A DNA stretch of 64,000 nt, from positions 5,704,001 to 5,768,000 of the forward strand of contig CM034130.1 in NCBI GenBank assembly GCA_019914995.1. The letters run 5' to 3'. Under the pieces are notes generated by a model. That model ran no database searches, was not told where the DNA came from, and saw nothing but the letters and a program-made list of their open reading frames with translations. Origin of the DNA: Acanthochlamys bracteata. Lineage: Eukaryota > Streptophyta > Magnoliopsida > Pandanales > Velloziaceae. The position numbers and the translations under genes are program-made. Of the stretch, positions 38,607 to 50,695 are shown piece by piece. The stretch's first letter is position 1. Every line of letters starts with the position of its first letter.

Positions 38607-40965
38607 TAATGAAAAATTATTTCAATCTTCTTTCATTTTATTTTAACTTATTCATCAATCCTTCAATAAAATTATAAATATATAAACTTTCTATATACAA
38701 AAAATATAAGAAGTCTGATTTGTCGGGACGGGTCGAGTTTGTCGGTTCGGACAGGTTCGAGTTGGACTGATTGGACTGGACCGGATCTTTCTATCTGAGT
38801 AGGATATGTTTCATGTGTCGCATTAGATTTATCTTTTCGGATCGAGTCTGATCCTTCTATTCGGGTCGGTTTGAATTTGTCTGTTTTGTTTCGATTGGAC
38901 TTATCTGTCATGTCCTGTTCGAATCGGATCTGTCTCTTTGGGTAGGGTCGGACTTCTCTATCTTAGTCGAATCGGACATGTCTATCCTGGTCGGGTCAGA
39001 CTTGTGTGTTTAGGTTAGTCGGATCAACCTGCTTTAGTGGAGTCAAACTTGTCTGTCCGGATCAAATTGGGTCGGATCAGATTAGGTCTGTTTGTCCGAT
39101 CAAGTCAAACTTGACTGTTTGATTCATCCTGTTCTGGTCGGATCGGGCCGGATCTATTTATCCAATTCGGATCGGATTTGTTTGTCCTTGTGGATCGGAT
39201 ATGTCTGTACGAATCGACTCGGATCTGTTTGTCCGAATCGAGTGAATCTAAAGGTACAAATTCGGGCCAAGTTAAACGAGCCTGGCCCCGGTATGGGGCT
39301 TGGTGTTGGGGTGGGCGGATCCTATAGAATCGGGCCGATTCGATTCGGTACAACAAACAGTATTGGGTCGATAATGTCGGCCCGACAGGAGATTTTCCTA
39401 CTTATTCATTAGGCCAGTTGACCGATCAATGATAATTTATTGACCTAATCAATATTGATAGTTGACCATGTCTATTTCTAATAAAAGAATTTCATAATAA
39501 ATAATATTTATTTTTTATCTTAATAATAACTTTTAATAATTATTTTTAAATTATTATTAATTTTATTATTTTTATTGTATAAACTAAAAAATAAAATAGA
39601 TAAACGGTTCGGCCTGCCCATTCATATTTGCACCTCTAGTTGGATCTATCTGATCAGGTATGATTTGTTTCAAATACTGTCCATCTTAATACAAAATTGA
39701 ACCCATTTTGGTTCAATTTGGTTTGATCGGGTCTGATATATGATTGAACCAAGTATTGTTCAATATAATTTTTATCTCAGTCAAATAAGTTTGAACTGAA
39801 TCTAGTTCAAATCTGATTCGATCTAATTGATTTGATTTGATCCGGCTTAGTCCGAGTCAAGCTGTTTCACTTTTAGCTCGAGTTTGAATCCAATCTGACT
39901 CGATTCAGATTGGGTTTGATTTGATTTAGTTTGGGCCTGGCTGGTTCAGCTCGATTGGTCTAGTTTTAGCGGGTTCGACCGAAGTTAGGTCAGATCCTCA
40001 AGTGAAGGCGGTCCGGTTGAGCAGACTAGCGTGTGCATGCGGGATGCGGGATGTCGGAGAAAGCGGTACTAATAGATCAAGCGGGTGGATCAACCCGTGG
40101 TGGTTCGACAATGAAGTAGCAACAAGCAGAGCAGCATAGCTTGAGCAGTGATGAAATCAAACGACGGACAATGATGGTGAGGAGAAGATAGAGACGATGA
40201 GAAGCAGTTAGGCCAAATGGTGGCGGGAGTTCTTGGTTAAGGGTCGACGGCAGGGTCAGGAGGTCTTCGAGGTGTAGCAACAATGCCGGCCAATTGAGTA
40301 GCGACCCGATTAGAGAAAATCAAATTAGGCCGCGATCTGGTTCAATCTGGTAAGAAAGTCTCTAGTGATTGGAGAGAAGAAAATCTCTCTCACGGGAGAA
40401 ATTTCTCGGCGAATAAGAAGCGGTGTCAGATTTGGTTCAAGGAAGAGGCGACAGCAATGATGGCTGTCACAGCCAAAAAGCAGTAGTAAGGAAAGAGATA
40501 AGGAAGGAGACAACGACGAGACGCAGTAGTTATATTTTCTTTTTTAAAATTTCAAATCCTATCACCAGATCTGATAGTCAAAATTTTTAACGGTTGCAAT
40601 CGTATTTTTCTGATAACAGCGGATTTGGAATGTTTGGAGCCTCACCGTCGAAGTCATCATGTTCAACTACAACGGCGGATAGATATAGTCGGAGTCTAAC
40701 CATTGAGTCGTTATCTTTACGATGATTGCGGATAGATATATGATTTTGCTCTGATATTACAATGAAAAATTATTTCAATCTTCTTTCATCTTATTTCAAC
40801 TTATTCGTCAACCTTTCAATATAAGTACAAATATATAGACATCTTAGAGAGCTCTAAATCGAATAATATAGCTAATTTTAGTAGAGTTCTAAATAAAAAA
40901 TATTTAATTCTAAGAGAAGTTATTCTAATATATCTAAAATATTAGATATATGTTAATTCATGACA
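38607..40965 (-). mobile_element. Non-autonomous copia-related retroelement with a 24-bp tandem repeat
   Basis: On the minus strand, 40965-40763 resembles the terminal repeat of the copia element at 6121-11803 in reverse (shared TTTCAATCTT, TATTCATC and TTTAGAACTC words). Directly inside it (40762-40748) is GTAATATCAGAGC, close to a copia primer-binding site. The far end (38607-38700) repeats the first roughly 90 bases of this (AATGAAAAATTATTTCAATC). The leader next to the binding site also resembles that of the 6.1-kb element. There is no gag, integrase or RT. The middle is a degenerate tandem repeat (38715-39250). It looks like an internally deleted or non-coding relative of the same family, broken and old. 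Confidence 0.7.
38715..39250. repeat. Degenerate tandem repeat, period about 24 bp
   Basis: About twenty variants of a unit close to GTCGGATCGGACTTGTCTGT plus four bases. Clear neighbours are GTCGAATCGGACATGTCTAT at about 38968 and GTCGGGTCAGACTTGTGTGT 24 bases later. It is markedly more GC-rich than its surroundings. The period is a multiple of three, and long stretches stay open on both strands, but no known protein repeat is recognised. Further, less regular GGTTCGAT-type repeats continue to about 39970. Confidence 0.75.
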
Positions 40966-42879
40966 ATAGTACTAAGTATGTGAGACCATAAAGAGAATAT
41001 GGCTGCAATATTTTCTGATTATTAGTGACCAACTACACGTTAGTCGCTAATAATAATGTGATCATCATTAACAATAACTATTTTTTTATAGATATTGACC
41101 GCTAGAGCTGGTCGATAATGCTTATTTTAACTGGATCGATCAGGTTTTTTCCGATCAGCCAAACAATTCCCTAATTGTGAGCTTCCCCAGTAGCTGCTCT
41201 ACTTGCTTAACCATGTATGCCTATTGAAATGCAAGTGGTTTGATCTTGAGCATAAGAAGCCAATAGTAATAAGCGATAATTTTATTAGTACTAACATCGC
41301 GAAGAAATGGTAAGTGAATGATCCATTTATACTTACAAGCCAAGTTATTAAATTATATTACATGCCTGATAATATGATGAGTAAAAATTAGAGAGTGGTG
41401 TAAAGATCTCTATATCGCAATTTATTATATCCATCATTATTTGGAGGGGAAGAAGATCAAAACCTTATTACGCGGATATAGAAAGCGATGCATATCAAGA
41501 GGTTGGGTGTCCAATATTATTGTTGGACTTATATGTGAAGATTTTAATCCTTAAGTTAGAAATGACATTGACTGGGAGGTTCTTGAATTTCATAATGAAG
41601 AAGAAAATATAAATATAGAAAATAATAGTGACGATGAGTAAGGTACGATTGTGTTTCAAACTATTATTGATACTTATTAATTATTGTTTATTTTAATATT
41701 GAACATGGTTTTTCTTTACTTTTTGCATATGACTTCTGGTAAAAGATTGAGGACACCGGCCGATACTGCTGATCATAGCACAATTCAAGATCCAACACCT
41801 CGTAGGCTCATTCTAAATCCAACACCTCCTGGCTCTTGTTTAGCCGCCCCTATAAATACACTCATCCCTAATACTGGTAATTTTACTTTTATTTTAGTCA
41901 CTTATTTTATTTGTTAATTAATATATTTGAAAATGCTATTTGTTATTTATAGGCTCCACTAAAAAAAAGTCACAACTTAGGCTCGGAGTAAACCGTGGAT
42001 TAGTATTATATACTTATAACCTTCAAAATGGAATTGTATCCATACAATTCAATGATGATAGTAGGTCTATTGGTGAACACTTAGTATGGCTTTCAAGAGA
42101 ATACATACTTTTAGTCCGTACATATGCTTTATTCGCATTCTGACAATGACTAACTACTTTTCCAAACAGCCCGCATCTATCAGGTTAGCTAGAGATATGG
42201 CTTTGCTGACATTGGTCTTCTCCTATCTATGTGCTTGATCCGGCGATCATTTTTGCCCAGAAGAGAAAAAGATTCCCTAATATATCTGATTCAGCGCACG
42301 TGAAACGGGACTCGCTTCTTCTGATCATAAAGTTCATCACAGTGAGGAAAAGCTTTATCCTAGCAGTAGAAGATGCTTAGCTCCCCACAACATAGGGATT
42401 GGCTGCAAGTTAGGTTTCGATAGAAAAGAACAAATCAGATGTCGTTAATGAGATATAGTCATGATTTATATACTATATTTATATTTACTAACTCATATGT
42501 TAGTTTTTCTTTTTATGTACTTAGGAAAGTTAGAAAACGATTTTGAAATCCGAATTGGAAGAGATACTTGCATGATGTAAGGGTAACTACTCATGAGCAT
42601 TGGAGACATAAGGCGCATAAACATTTTGAAAAAATGCGAGGTGGGGAGCCTGCAAGGACCACACCTAATGATTGTTACTTTACAACCTGTTCGAGGATCC
42701 AACATGGAATCTAAGTGCAATAGGAACTATATTGTAATTTGTTAAAGTATGAAATATGATTTCATATCTAACATATTTGCTAATTTATCGTTTTATCTTT
42801 GTAGGAAATCAAGAATTGTTAAAAAGTTGCGCCTTAAACAATTTGATCTTTATCGAGGTAGAAGTGAAAGTATAGTTAG

Positions 42880-44230
42880 TATTTTGTTGCTGTCGCAAAT
42901 GTACGAGACGCACAAGTAATACAATGATGAGAAAAGTATCGTTCCCACAAGGATTGATTAACTTATTAAGTACCGAAAATAACTAATTTTGGGATTATTT
43001 GAATAATCGATCTAAAAGAGTTAATGCTAAAACTAGAAAAAACAAAACAAGTTAAAACTAACACTCGTAAGATTTCAATAACTTAAGCGCTAGGGCATTT
43101 GATTTCACCATAACTAATCCAGTTCAACTCTGTATTCGTGATATCGATGTTTATAATCTTTATTGACAGTTAGAAAACTCTAATTTCTTTGATATACTTT
43201 CTCAAGCTATACCAAAAATACTTTCATGCAATAACTCACTATATCTCTATGTGAATTAACATATAAGAAAGCTCATTAAGTTCTATGGCATCCTATATTA
43301 ACTGCATGAACCATAAGAGTACATTTCTGTCTCTTATGCAATTCACAGCATTCATCACAAAGACTAATTCATACATCACATCTCTGTCTCAATACGAATC
43401 TCAAAATCGATTGAATATTGGCCAAATACTCAAAAATATTAAGCATAGTAATGAATACTCAATAAACAATTAAAAAACTTCGAATAGCATAAAATTAAGA
43501 ATTAAATCATCATGGTTAGGCTACATCATAGCCCCAGTAAGGAGGAATTTAGCTCATAGTTTTCAGCTCTAACAAAATAAAGAGAAACATGAGAGATAGA
43601 ATAAAAGAACCCTGGACAAAGAGTGGTGTCGAGCGAACTTCCGTCTCGTTTTTTTTTTTTTTGTTCCGTACTTCGGTCCTTCTTTCTCCCCGTTCCAGCA
43701 GCAATAACCCCAAAAATAAACCTTAGATGAGCCGCCACTTCCTGCTATCTCTCCCCCTTCCTTCGGAAATTCGAAAATTGGGTATTTAAAACCATAGAAT
43801 TTTTTTTTTCCATAATTAGATTGGCGTAGTCCAAACTAATCCGAACTCTCTGTCCACCCATCTTGTCTGCACCATTTTGGGGTCTATTTGGCCTCTGAAA
43901 AATAAATTAAAATATTTAAAATTAAGATCAATGTCTTATGTTTTCAACCATATATCACACATATTATTTAAAAATCGGGAAGGCCGTCAAGTGTACTCGT
44001 TTCAGAAACTGCGCACATATTTCGGATCTACATCGTATCTCAACTTCTTTTGTGAATATATATCAAATGGTTGCCCATAAAATTCTGAAATAATTCTTGG
44101 ACCAATTTGAATGTCTTGGCTTTTAATCCAGTTGGCTGTTCACAAAATCTCCACAAAAAAGTCAAATTTTCATAAAAGAAACTCTCACACTACACGAAAT
44201 TGCTGAAAATTAAGAAAAATAAACAATTAA
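42880..44230. repeat. Non-coding repeat nested in the CACTA element
   Basis: It begins near CTGTCGCAAATGTACGAG, followed by AAGTAATACAATGATG and TCGTTCCCACAAGGATTG, a landmark series common in plant dispersed repeats, and later GCATTTGATTTCACCATAAC, ATCATGGTTAGGCTACATCA and TAGCCCCAG. The order recalls the block at 7495-8785. It has no coding capacity. Its borders are estimates. Confidence 0.55.
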
Positions 44231-45064
44231 GATTCTTTTTGATTAGTTTCTCTATATAAAAATAAGCATATATGATGTAAGAGTGCATGATAATATGTAC
44301 ATATTTGAGCACATCATATTTCTTATCGGATGATAAATGCAATAAACTATGATATATATATATATATTGCTTTGAATACTATTACATTATTAAAATTGTG
44401 CAGGGGTAAGGACCACTTGAAATGTGTAAGATAGCATATACTACAAAGGGAGACTATCGACATAAAGGATAGTTCAGTTTACAACGTACTCAAAGCAATT
44501 ACCTAAATAAAAATTTAAAATAGTATAAATTTTTATAATTTTATAGAGTATAAGTGTAATAGTAATTTAATTAAAGGAGATAATGAGTCAAATGCTTGAA
44601 AATCTTCTCAAACTGAGCAACCGGTGATGCAAGAGCAAGTGATGGAGAATGTGTTAGGGAACGACTCTAGTTACTATCGTGATGGGAACCAGAATCAAAA
44701 CCACAACGCAGAGATGACCATTCATCAAAGGTATCAACTCTAAGAAGTCAATTAGAGAGAGAAAAGCAAAAACAAGAGGGCATGAATGAAAGATTTAGCG
44801 TTTCCAATAAGAACTCTCAAGAGTGAGTAGTTTTTAGTAGAATTTTGGAACGACATCGAGAGCAGTACGACAAACTCAAGCAGATGATGAGGTCCATAGA
44901 AAGTCAACTAAAAAGACAATGCTCACATTTAGATAAATAGAATATTTATTGAATCATTATTTTTTGTTTAATTTTATAAGTTATATGTGTTGATTAATTT
45001 CTCAATTATTAGCCATAAATTGTTGGTTTAATTTATCAAATAATTAAAATCTTAACTTTTTTAG

Positions 45065-45640
45065 ATTTTATAACAGAATAGTTTTGCTTAAAATAATATA
45101 AGGAGATCAAATGTGGAAAAAGTAATGAAACAACACGAAATTAGCATTAAAACTACTTGCTCGATGAGTATGACATGTAGAAAGCGTCAGAATCAACTTT
45201 CGAGATCCGATGAGTGAGATATGAGCAAATTGAGATTTTATAATTCTGCTAGATGATAACATAGTTTAAAATAATATAAATGGTCAAAATATAGAACAAG
45301 TAATGAAATGACACGAAATTGGCGCCGACACAATCAATTCGACTAGTGTAATTTGTAAGAAGAATCGGAATCAAACTTGGAGGTCCGAAGAGTAAGTTAG
45401 AAGCAAGTTTAGGTTTTCAAAATCCCAATATAAAATAGCTTAATTTAAGACAATATATGGAATTAAAAAATAAATAAGTCGTCTAATTATACGAAGTTAG
45501 TGACGACACAATCGGCTCGACGAGTGTAAAGTTGCAGATGAGTGGAAATTAAATTTGAAGGTCCAGAGAGTAAGTTAGAAGCAAGTTTATATTTTAAAAG
45601 TCTTAATAAATAATAACTTAGTATAAAACAACATATATTT
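45065..45640. repeat. Tandem repeat, about 178-bp units, 3.3 copies
   Basis: Units start near 45065, 45235, 45413 and 45591 (partial), each opening with an ATTTTATAA-like word, then TTTAAAATAATATA, AGTAATGAAA, ACACGAAATT(A/G)G and a TCGA(C/T)GAGT(A/G)T-like core, then AAGTTAGAAGCAAG in the later units. Units are diverged but co-linear. They lie between the second CACTA gene segment and the subterminal repeats, where large CACTA elements often carry tandem arrays. Confidence 0.7.
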
Positions 45641-46164
45641 ACCATATGTTTCTATATATATCTAATTTGGTTAAGGTTTTAACTTATTTTTTATTTTAGG
45701 TTCATGATCGTTTGATTTTGTTGGGAAGAAGTGCGTCTTCGACACTTCGCACTTTTGTTAGTTTCATATTTTTTTTATTAATACTACCTATTTGTAATAC
45801 TCTTTATTATAACTTTATTTATTGTATTAAGGAATTATTAATTTATTTAATTTAATATTATTAAGATATTAGTTGTTAAAATATTTATTCTTAATATTAT
45901 TATCATAATATTGAATTATTTATATATATAAAATAATAATATATGGTATATATAAAGAAAAATTTTAAAAGTATTAGCGATTGCTAGTAAATAGTCGATG
46001 TTGGACTATTAGCGATAGATACTAAATGAGTGCTAAAAATATAGAGAGTTAAACCATCTGCTAAGACTATTGGTCGTTGATTAGGTATCACCGACCAGCA
46101 TAACCAGTCGCTAATATGCACCAAACACGACCAACAACAACGATCACTGATAACCCAAACAATG

Positions 46165-46365
46165 ACCATCTCCGTATAGTCGCCGAAACCTACCGTGACC
46201 CAAGTGTACTGGTCGCTGGTTAAGCATTAGCGACCAACAAAGACGGTCGCTGATCATCCAACAGTGACCATCTCCGCTTGGTCGCCGAAAGTTACCGTGA
46301 CCCAGGCTGCCGATTGCTGGTTAAGCATCAGGGACTTATTGACTTGGTTGTTGATACTCGAACTT
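46165..46365. repeat. 102-bp subterminal tandem repeat of the CACTA element
   Basis: ACCATCTCCG starts at 46165 and again at 46267. Both units run through TGGTCGCCGAAA-like, TACCGTGACCCA and GCTGGTTAAGCAT words. These GC-richer, GTCGC-bearing units are the expected binding array for a TNPA-like protein near a CACTA terminus. Confidence 0.75.
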
Positions 46366-46469
46366 GCTCCGCTGCTCCATCACTAATTTTTGCAGGTCGT
46401 TGAAAGTTTCTATGGCTGTTTTTTCGTTATTACGACCTTCTTGATCCCGTTTATCTCTCTATTGTAGTG

Positions 46470-47976
46470 TGGTGTGAATGAATTCTTATTTTATTATGAA
46501 TTCTTATTATGAATCACATTGAATAAAAGTTTTCGGATAAATACTACATGTTTGTTGCAAATTCTTATTATGGATGCTTTTAGTGAATGACGGAGTTCAA
46601 GAAATATAAAATATGCTATGGAAGACAGTTTTGTAATTTCATATAGTTATGTTTTCTTATTGTACAGGAGAGAGTCAATGTATATGTGACCATGCACGAT
46701 ATCTCATTAGATTCTTTGTTCTCTATGTTTAATTGAAAATTTTTTTCTTTTCCTTCCTCTAACCTCAATCTTTTCTCTTTTTTTCTTATCGTGTAGCTAA
46801 ACCCTCTTTTTTTCTTCTTCTTCTTCTTGCCATAGCAAAGGAGTTCACAAGAACTTTCTTCTAAGGTATAAAATCGATGTAATCTCCTCTTTATTACACA
46901 ACTAACCTTTAAAATTTTTTCAGATTTTTCTGTTAAATTGTGAAGTTTCGATGCCGCTTCTTTTCTCTTCTAAGGCTATGTTTAGGGATGAGTTTTTAGT
47001 GCATCGAAATTGCAAAATAATTTTATATATATTATGAATACCATAACTTAGGCTGTCCGAATATCTAATAAAAGAATTTTGTATTTAGTTGATTTGTCAA
47101 ATGATATGTGACTATTTTGGTAATCATATAAACCATTAATCACAATAAACAGATTAGTGATCCAATAATAAAAAAGAGGAGAACCCTAGTGAAACCTATT
47201 GAATATCAATCATTCAAAATAATTCAATAATTCAAGATGTCACATAGAGTTATGGTTGTCATGCTATTCAAGTTTTCTAACTGATTTCTCATAATAATCA
47301 ATATAATATTTTTAATAAAAATAATTATGATGATGTCCTATAAAATCTGCATATATGGATCTGATCAAAATTCAAACGAATGTGCAAAATATGAGGTTTG
47401 AATTTAATCGGATAAGATATTGGTATATTTTCATACTCTAAATTTAGTTACTATATTTATTAGGCATATATAATAGCTACCGTATAAAATTATAAAAAAT
47501 ATAAATTTATCCATTTTAAGATTTAAATTGGTATTCTGGTGAGATTTTATTTTACAAAAAATTTTATTTAAAATGAGATCGTTTTGGTGATGTAAAATTT
47601 TAAAATTATGAGATTTTAAAATTTAAATTAAAATTTTGATAATATTGCTTACTAATGTTTTGACAAATTTATATTGAAGTTAAAAAAATTGAAGTTTCTG
47701 AATCGATCAATTGCCGCGTAAGTAAAATCGAGGTCCCTATATTGATGGATGAAAACATTCGCGTTAGTAGTTAGTTACAAGCTGATCACTAGGTAGCTGG
47801 TAATGCATGTATCACACTCACTTTCGACTTCTCATAATATTCCTTAGCATGATTAGTCAACTTTGAGGGGCGTCTTTTCTTAAACCAAAAGCTTTCTCCG
47901 CACTAGCGACTAACTAGAATATATAATTTTACACCCTCTCTCTCATCTTCTCATTCAAGCCAACAACATAACAGCC
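46470..47976. other. Spacer and promoter of the germin-like gene
   Basis: No gene seen. There is a CTT-rich run at about 46805-46830, and about 47400-47690 is AT-rich. A TATA-like ATATAATT lies at about 47920-47927, about 55 bases before the germin-like ATG, which would give a short leader. Confidence 0.5.
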
Positions 47977-48627
47977 ATGATCATCACAACACAACTCCGG
48001 TACTACTACTTCATCACCTTCACAACTCTTCTTCTGTTCTTCACTGCTTCAGCAGATCCGGACCCAATCCAAGACTACTGCATCCCTATAATCAACTCCA
48101 GCCATTGCAAGAACCCGGCCAACGTCACCGTCAACGAATTTGTCTTCTCCGGTATTCGCTTACCCGGCGATTTCAACTACCAAACAGGTCTTGCCGGAGT
48201 CTCCGTTACGCCTACAGAGTTCCCAGGCCTCAACACTCTCGGTATGTCTTTCGTTCGTGCGGATTTTCAACCTGGCGGGATAAACCCGCCGCATTACCAC
48301 CCTCGAGCTACAGAGACGGCGATCGTTCTAGAAGGTTCGTTGTACTCCGGGTTTGTCGATACTGGAGGGAGAGTCTTTGCACGTGTGATTGAGAAGGGAG
48401 AGGTCATGGTTTTTCCTAGAGGCCTCGTTCATTTTCAGATGAACGTGCGAGAGGCGCGTGCGACGATCTTCGGGAGCTTTAATAGCCAGAACCCTGGCGT
48501 TGTTAGACTGCCTGCTGCAGCTTTTGGGTCTGCCATTGATGAGCAGTTGTTGGAGAAAGCTTTTGGTTTGGATGAGAAAGAGATTAGAAGGTTGAGAAAG
48601 AGATTTAGCCCAAATCCAAAAGAGTAG
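47977..48627 (+). CDS. Germin-like protein (intronless, 216 aa)
   Basis: Secreted cupin of the apoplast and cell wall; relatives have superoxide dismutase or, less often, oxalate oxidase activity and form hexamers with bound Mn. Residues 1-26 form a hydrophobic signal peptide, cleaved before DPDPIQDYC. Cys35 and Cys44 are placed to form the N-terminal disulfide, though the loop between them is shorter than in most germins. Germin box 1 contains HYHPRATE, giving metal ligands His106, His108 and Glu113; box 2, GEVMVFPRGLVHFQMN, gives His152. NSS (40-42) and NVT (49-51) are possible glycosylation sites. The sequence is nearest to the GLP 9-3/subfamily T group as I remember it. Length is normal for the family. 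Start is the first ATG, directly before the signal peptide. Confidence 0.95.
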   Translation: MIITTQLRYYYFITFTTLLLFFTASADPDPIQDYCIPIINSSHCKNPANVTVNEFVFSGIRLPGDFNYQTGLAGVSVTPTEFPGLNTLGMSFVRADFQPGGINPPHYHPRATETAIVLEGSLYSGFVDTGGRVFARVIEKGEVMVFPRGLVHFQMNVREARATIFGSFNSQNPGVVRLPAAAFGSAIDEQLLEKAFGLDEKEIRRLRKRFSPNPKE

Positions 48628-49444
48628 AAGATTATTTGGTTCAAATCTTTTGGGTCGTCGTGTGATGTGTATGTTCTTTCAAGTGTTTTCTACTTCTTGT
48701 TGGTGATGGTTCTCTTTTTGTAATAATTAATACAATTCACATTTGCAACCATTTTAATTTCACAAGGTTTCAAGGCATCAAGCGCAGCAAGCGAATTAGC
48801 TATCAAGATTGCGACTAACTGAAGCTTTGATATATCATGGAGATTAATGATGAATCATGTGCCATCATGCTTGGAAGATCAAAAGAGCACTATGAAATAA
48901 AAGAAAGAAGAAAAAAAAGAACAATATAGATCATCTGTATAAGATAGTCAATAATCAACGATGAAAAAAGGAGTTAGGCATTGTGGTGGGGATCACAAAC
49001 CTACTTTATACAAATCTATATTTCCTTATCTTGATTAATTAGTAATTGTATTGGGCCTAGGCCTTGAATAGATTAATGTATTCTGTGTTGGCCTAACTTT
49101 CTTCGTATTTAGCAACATAGTTCTTAATTTATAATTAACATATATATTATATATATTTAAAGATTTTAGTTAGTAATACTCTTTGCTTGTTATATAAATA
49201 TTTTTTTATCAAATCTCTCTCTCTCTTTTTCAAATTAAATATATAAATAAACTTCTAATTTCATAAGTAAAGCTAAACTTTTTATTATAAAAATAAGCTC
49301 ATTATTTCATTAAACTGATTTAAAGTATAAGGTCATAAGCTGCAGCAACAATTACTATTATTCTTGGTGTATCTGTTAAAAAATTCCTAATAAAAGATTA
49401 AAACTTTATTAGAGCTCTATCTAGCTTGATGATACCGCTACTTA

Positions 49445-49657
49445 GAATGTGTTCACTTTAAGATAAATTTATTTTAAAAAATAAGTTAAACATATTAAAT
49501 TAAAAATATTTAATAAAATGAAATTTTATATAATACTAATAGTAAATTTTAAATTTTATTTATTTACAAAAATTAAAAGAAAATTTTTATTATTTATTTA
49601 TTTATATTAAAAATAAATTTTAGAAAAGTGAAATTTGAGTGATAAATAAATGCGGTC
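49445..49657. repeat. MITE-like AT-rich repeat flanked by TTA
   Basis: GAATGTGTTCACTTTAAG at the left and a right end that reads in reverse GACCGCATTTATTTATC are only loosely inverted copies, but TTA flanks both sides (49442-49444 and 49658-49660) and the inside is non-coding and AT-rich. It is probably a diverged Tourist-like element. Confidence 0.45.
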
Positions 49658-50154
49658 TTATTCCCGAACACTTTTGTATGTACAATGAGAAAACAAAAGT
49701 GGAAAATCAAGGAAGGTAAGCGTTTGAATTTTTAGTTTTAGGGACGCTTGTAGGATTTGTATTATAAATTGATGTAAGCTTCCCTTAGGAGCAGTAATCG
49801 AAATCAATAACTTTTTTGCTTTCTTCAACTTTCTTCAAGTTCATCTGCCTTTTTATCTTTTCTTCTATCTATCATTTTCTTAAATTCCTCCACTTCTCAC
49901 TTTATTCTATCTATTCTCAATTTACTTTTCTCTTTAAATTCTCCTAATCTTCGAACGTTTTATTTCAAATGATCAGCAGCTAGTGCTCTAGATCGCTGTC
50001 ATTGCCATGCAGTATAGTAACTTTTTGGACTTGGTCGAAACATGCACTATAAGAAACAGCTAGCAGATAAAGGTTTGGGTGGGCTTTGCTTCATCATTCC
50101 AGTACCCAACTAAAACCTTCCAGCCCATGGAATATGCTAAATAGAAGTTGTTCG

Positions 50155-50400
50155 AAATTCACTATTTAAAAATATTTTTAAAATAAAATTTTTTATAAAA
50201 AATATTTATATTTATTTTAAAAATAAGTTTATTTTGTTTAAATAATAATAATAAATAAAACAATTTTATTATGTGAAATATTTTTATATTTTTAAAATTA
50301 AATAAAATTTTTTAAATATTTATAAAAAAATTATTAATAAAATATAAATTAAAAATTTATTTTATAGAAAAGTAATACGAAACGATCTATAAAACACACC
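50155..50400. repeat. AT-rich dispersed repeat, type B, second copy
   Basis: Shares AATTTTATTATGTGAAATATTTT, TTATATTTTTAAAATT and AATATTTATAAAA words in order with 13838-14040 and 50468-50695. The right end reads AAACACACCC. Confidence 0.5.
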
Positions 50401-50467
50401 CTACTCTACTTTCCACAAGAAGGTTTTAGCAAGTGGCTTGAAGTAGTCATCATTTTTCTATGTTTTT

Positions 50468-50695
50468 TTTTAATCGTATTTATAAAATAAATTTTTTTAA
50501 AATAAAAAATATTTTTATTTTTTTGATTTAAAAAATAATAAAAATATGTAATAAAAAAATTTTATTACGTAAAATTTTTTTATATTTTTTAAATTTTTAA
50601 ATAAAATTTCTAAATACTTATAAAATATATATTAAAAAATATAAAATTAAAAAAAATTATTGGAGGAAACACTTAGCCAAACACTCCCTTAATAC
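50468..50695. repeat. AT-rich dispersed repeat, type B, third copy
   Basis: Nearly co-linear with 13838-14040 (TTTTATTACGTAAAATTTTTT, TTTTTAAATTTTTAAATAAA, TATATTAAAAAATATA). The right end is CCAAACACTCCC followed by TTA, as expected for a Tourist-like terminus. The left end is not clear. Confidence 0.55.

Larger units (their letters stand above)
40985..46469 (+). mobile_element. Decayed CACTA (En/Spm) DNA transposon
   Basis: Right end: TAGTG at 46465-46469; in reverse the element starts CACTACAATAGAGAG, a CACTA-type terminus. Subterminal GGTCGCTAAT/TTAGCGACCA words occur at 41020-41130 and 46000-46340. From about 41222 one frame matches the C-terminal part of TNP2-type transposases (LKCKWFDLEHKK, then VNDPFILTSQ and LYYMPD), with an in-frame stop between them, then WEVLEFHNEE near 41575. 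Segments at 41684-42720 and 44600-44935 resemble the second CACTA gene (for example THEHWRHKAHKHFEK; VLGNDSSYYRDGNQ). Most of the transposase is missing. A non-coding repeat interrupts it at about 42880-44230. The left terminus was not found; the non-autonomous retroelement ends at 40965, so the left part may lie beyond it. Confidence 0.7.
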
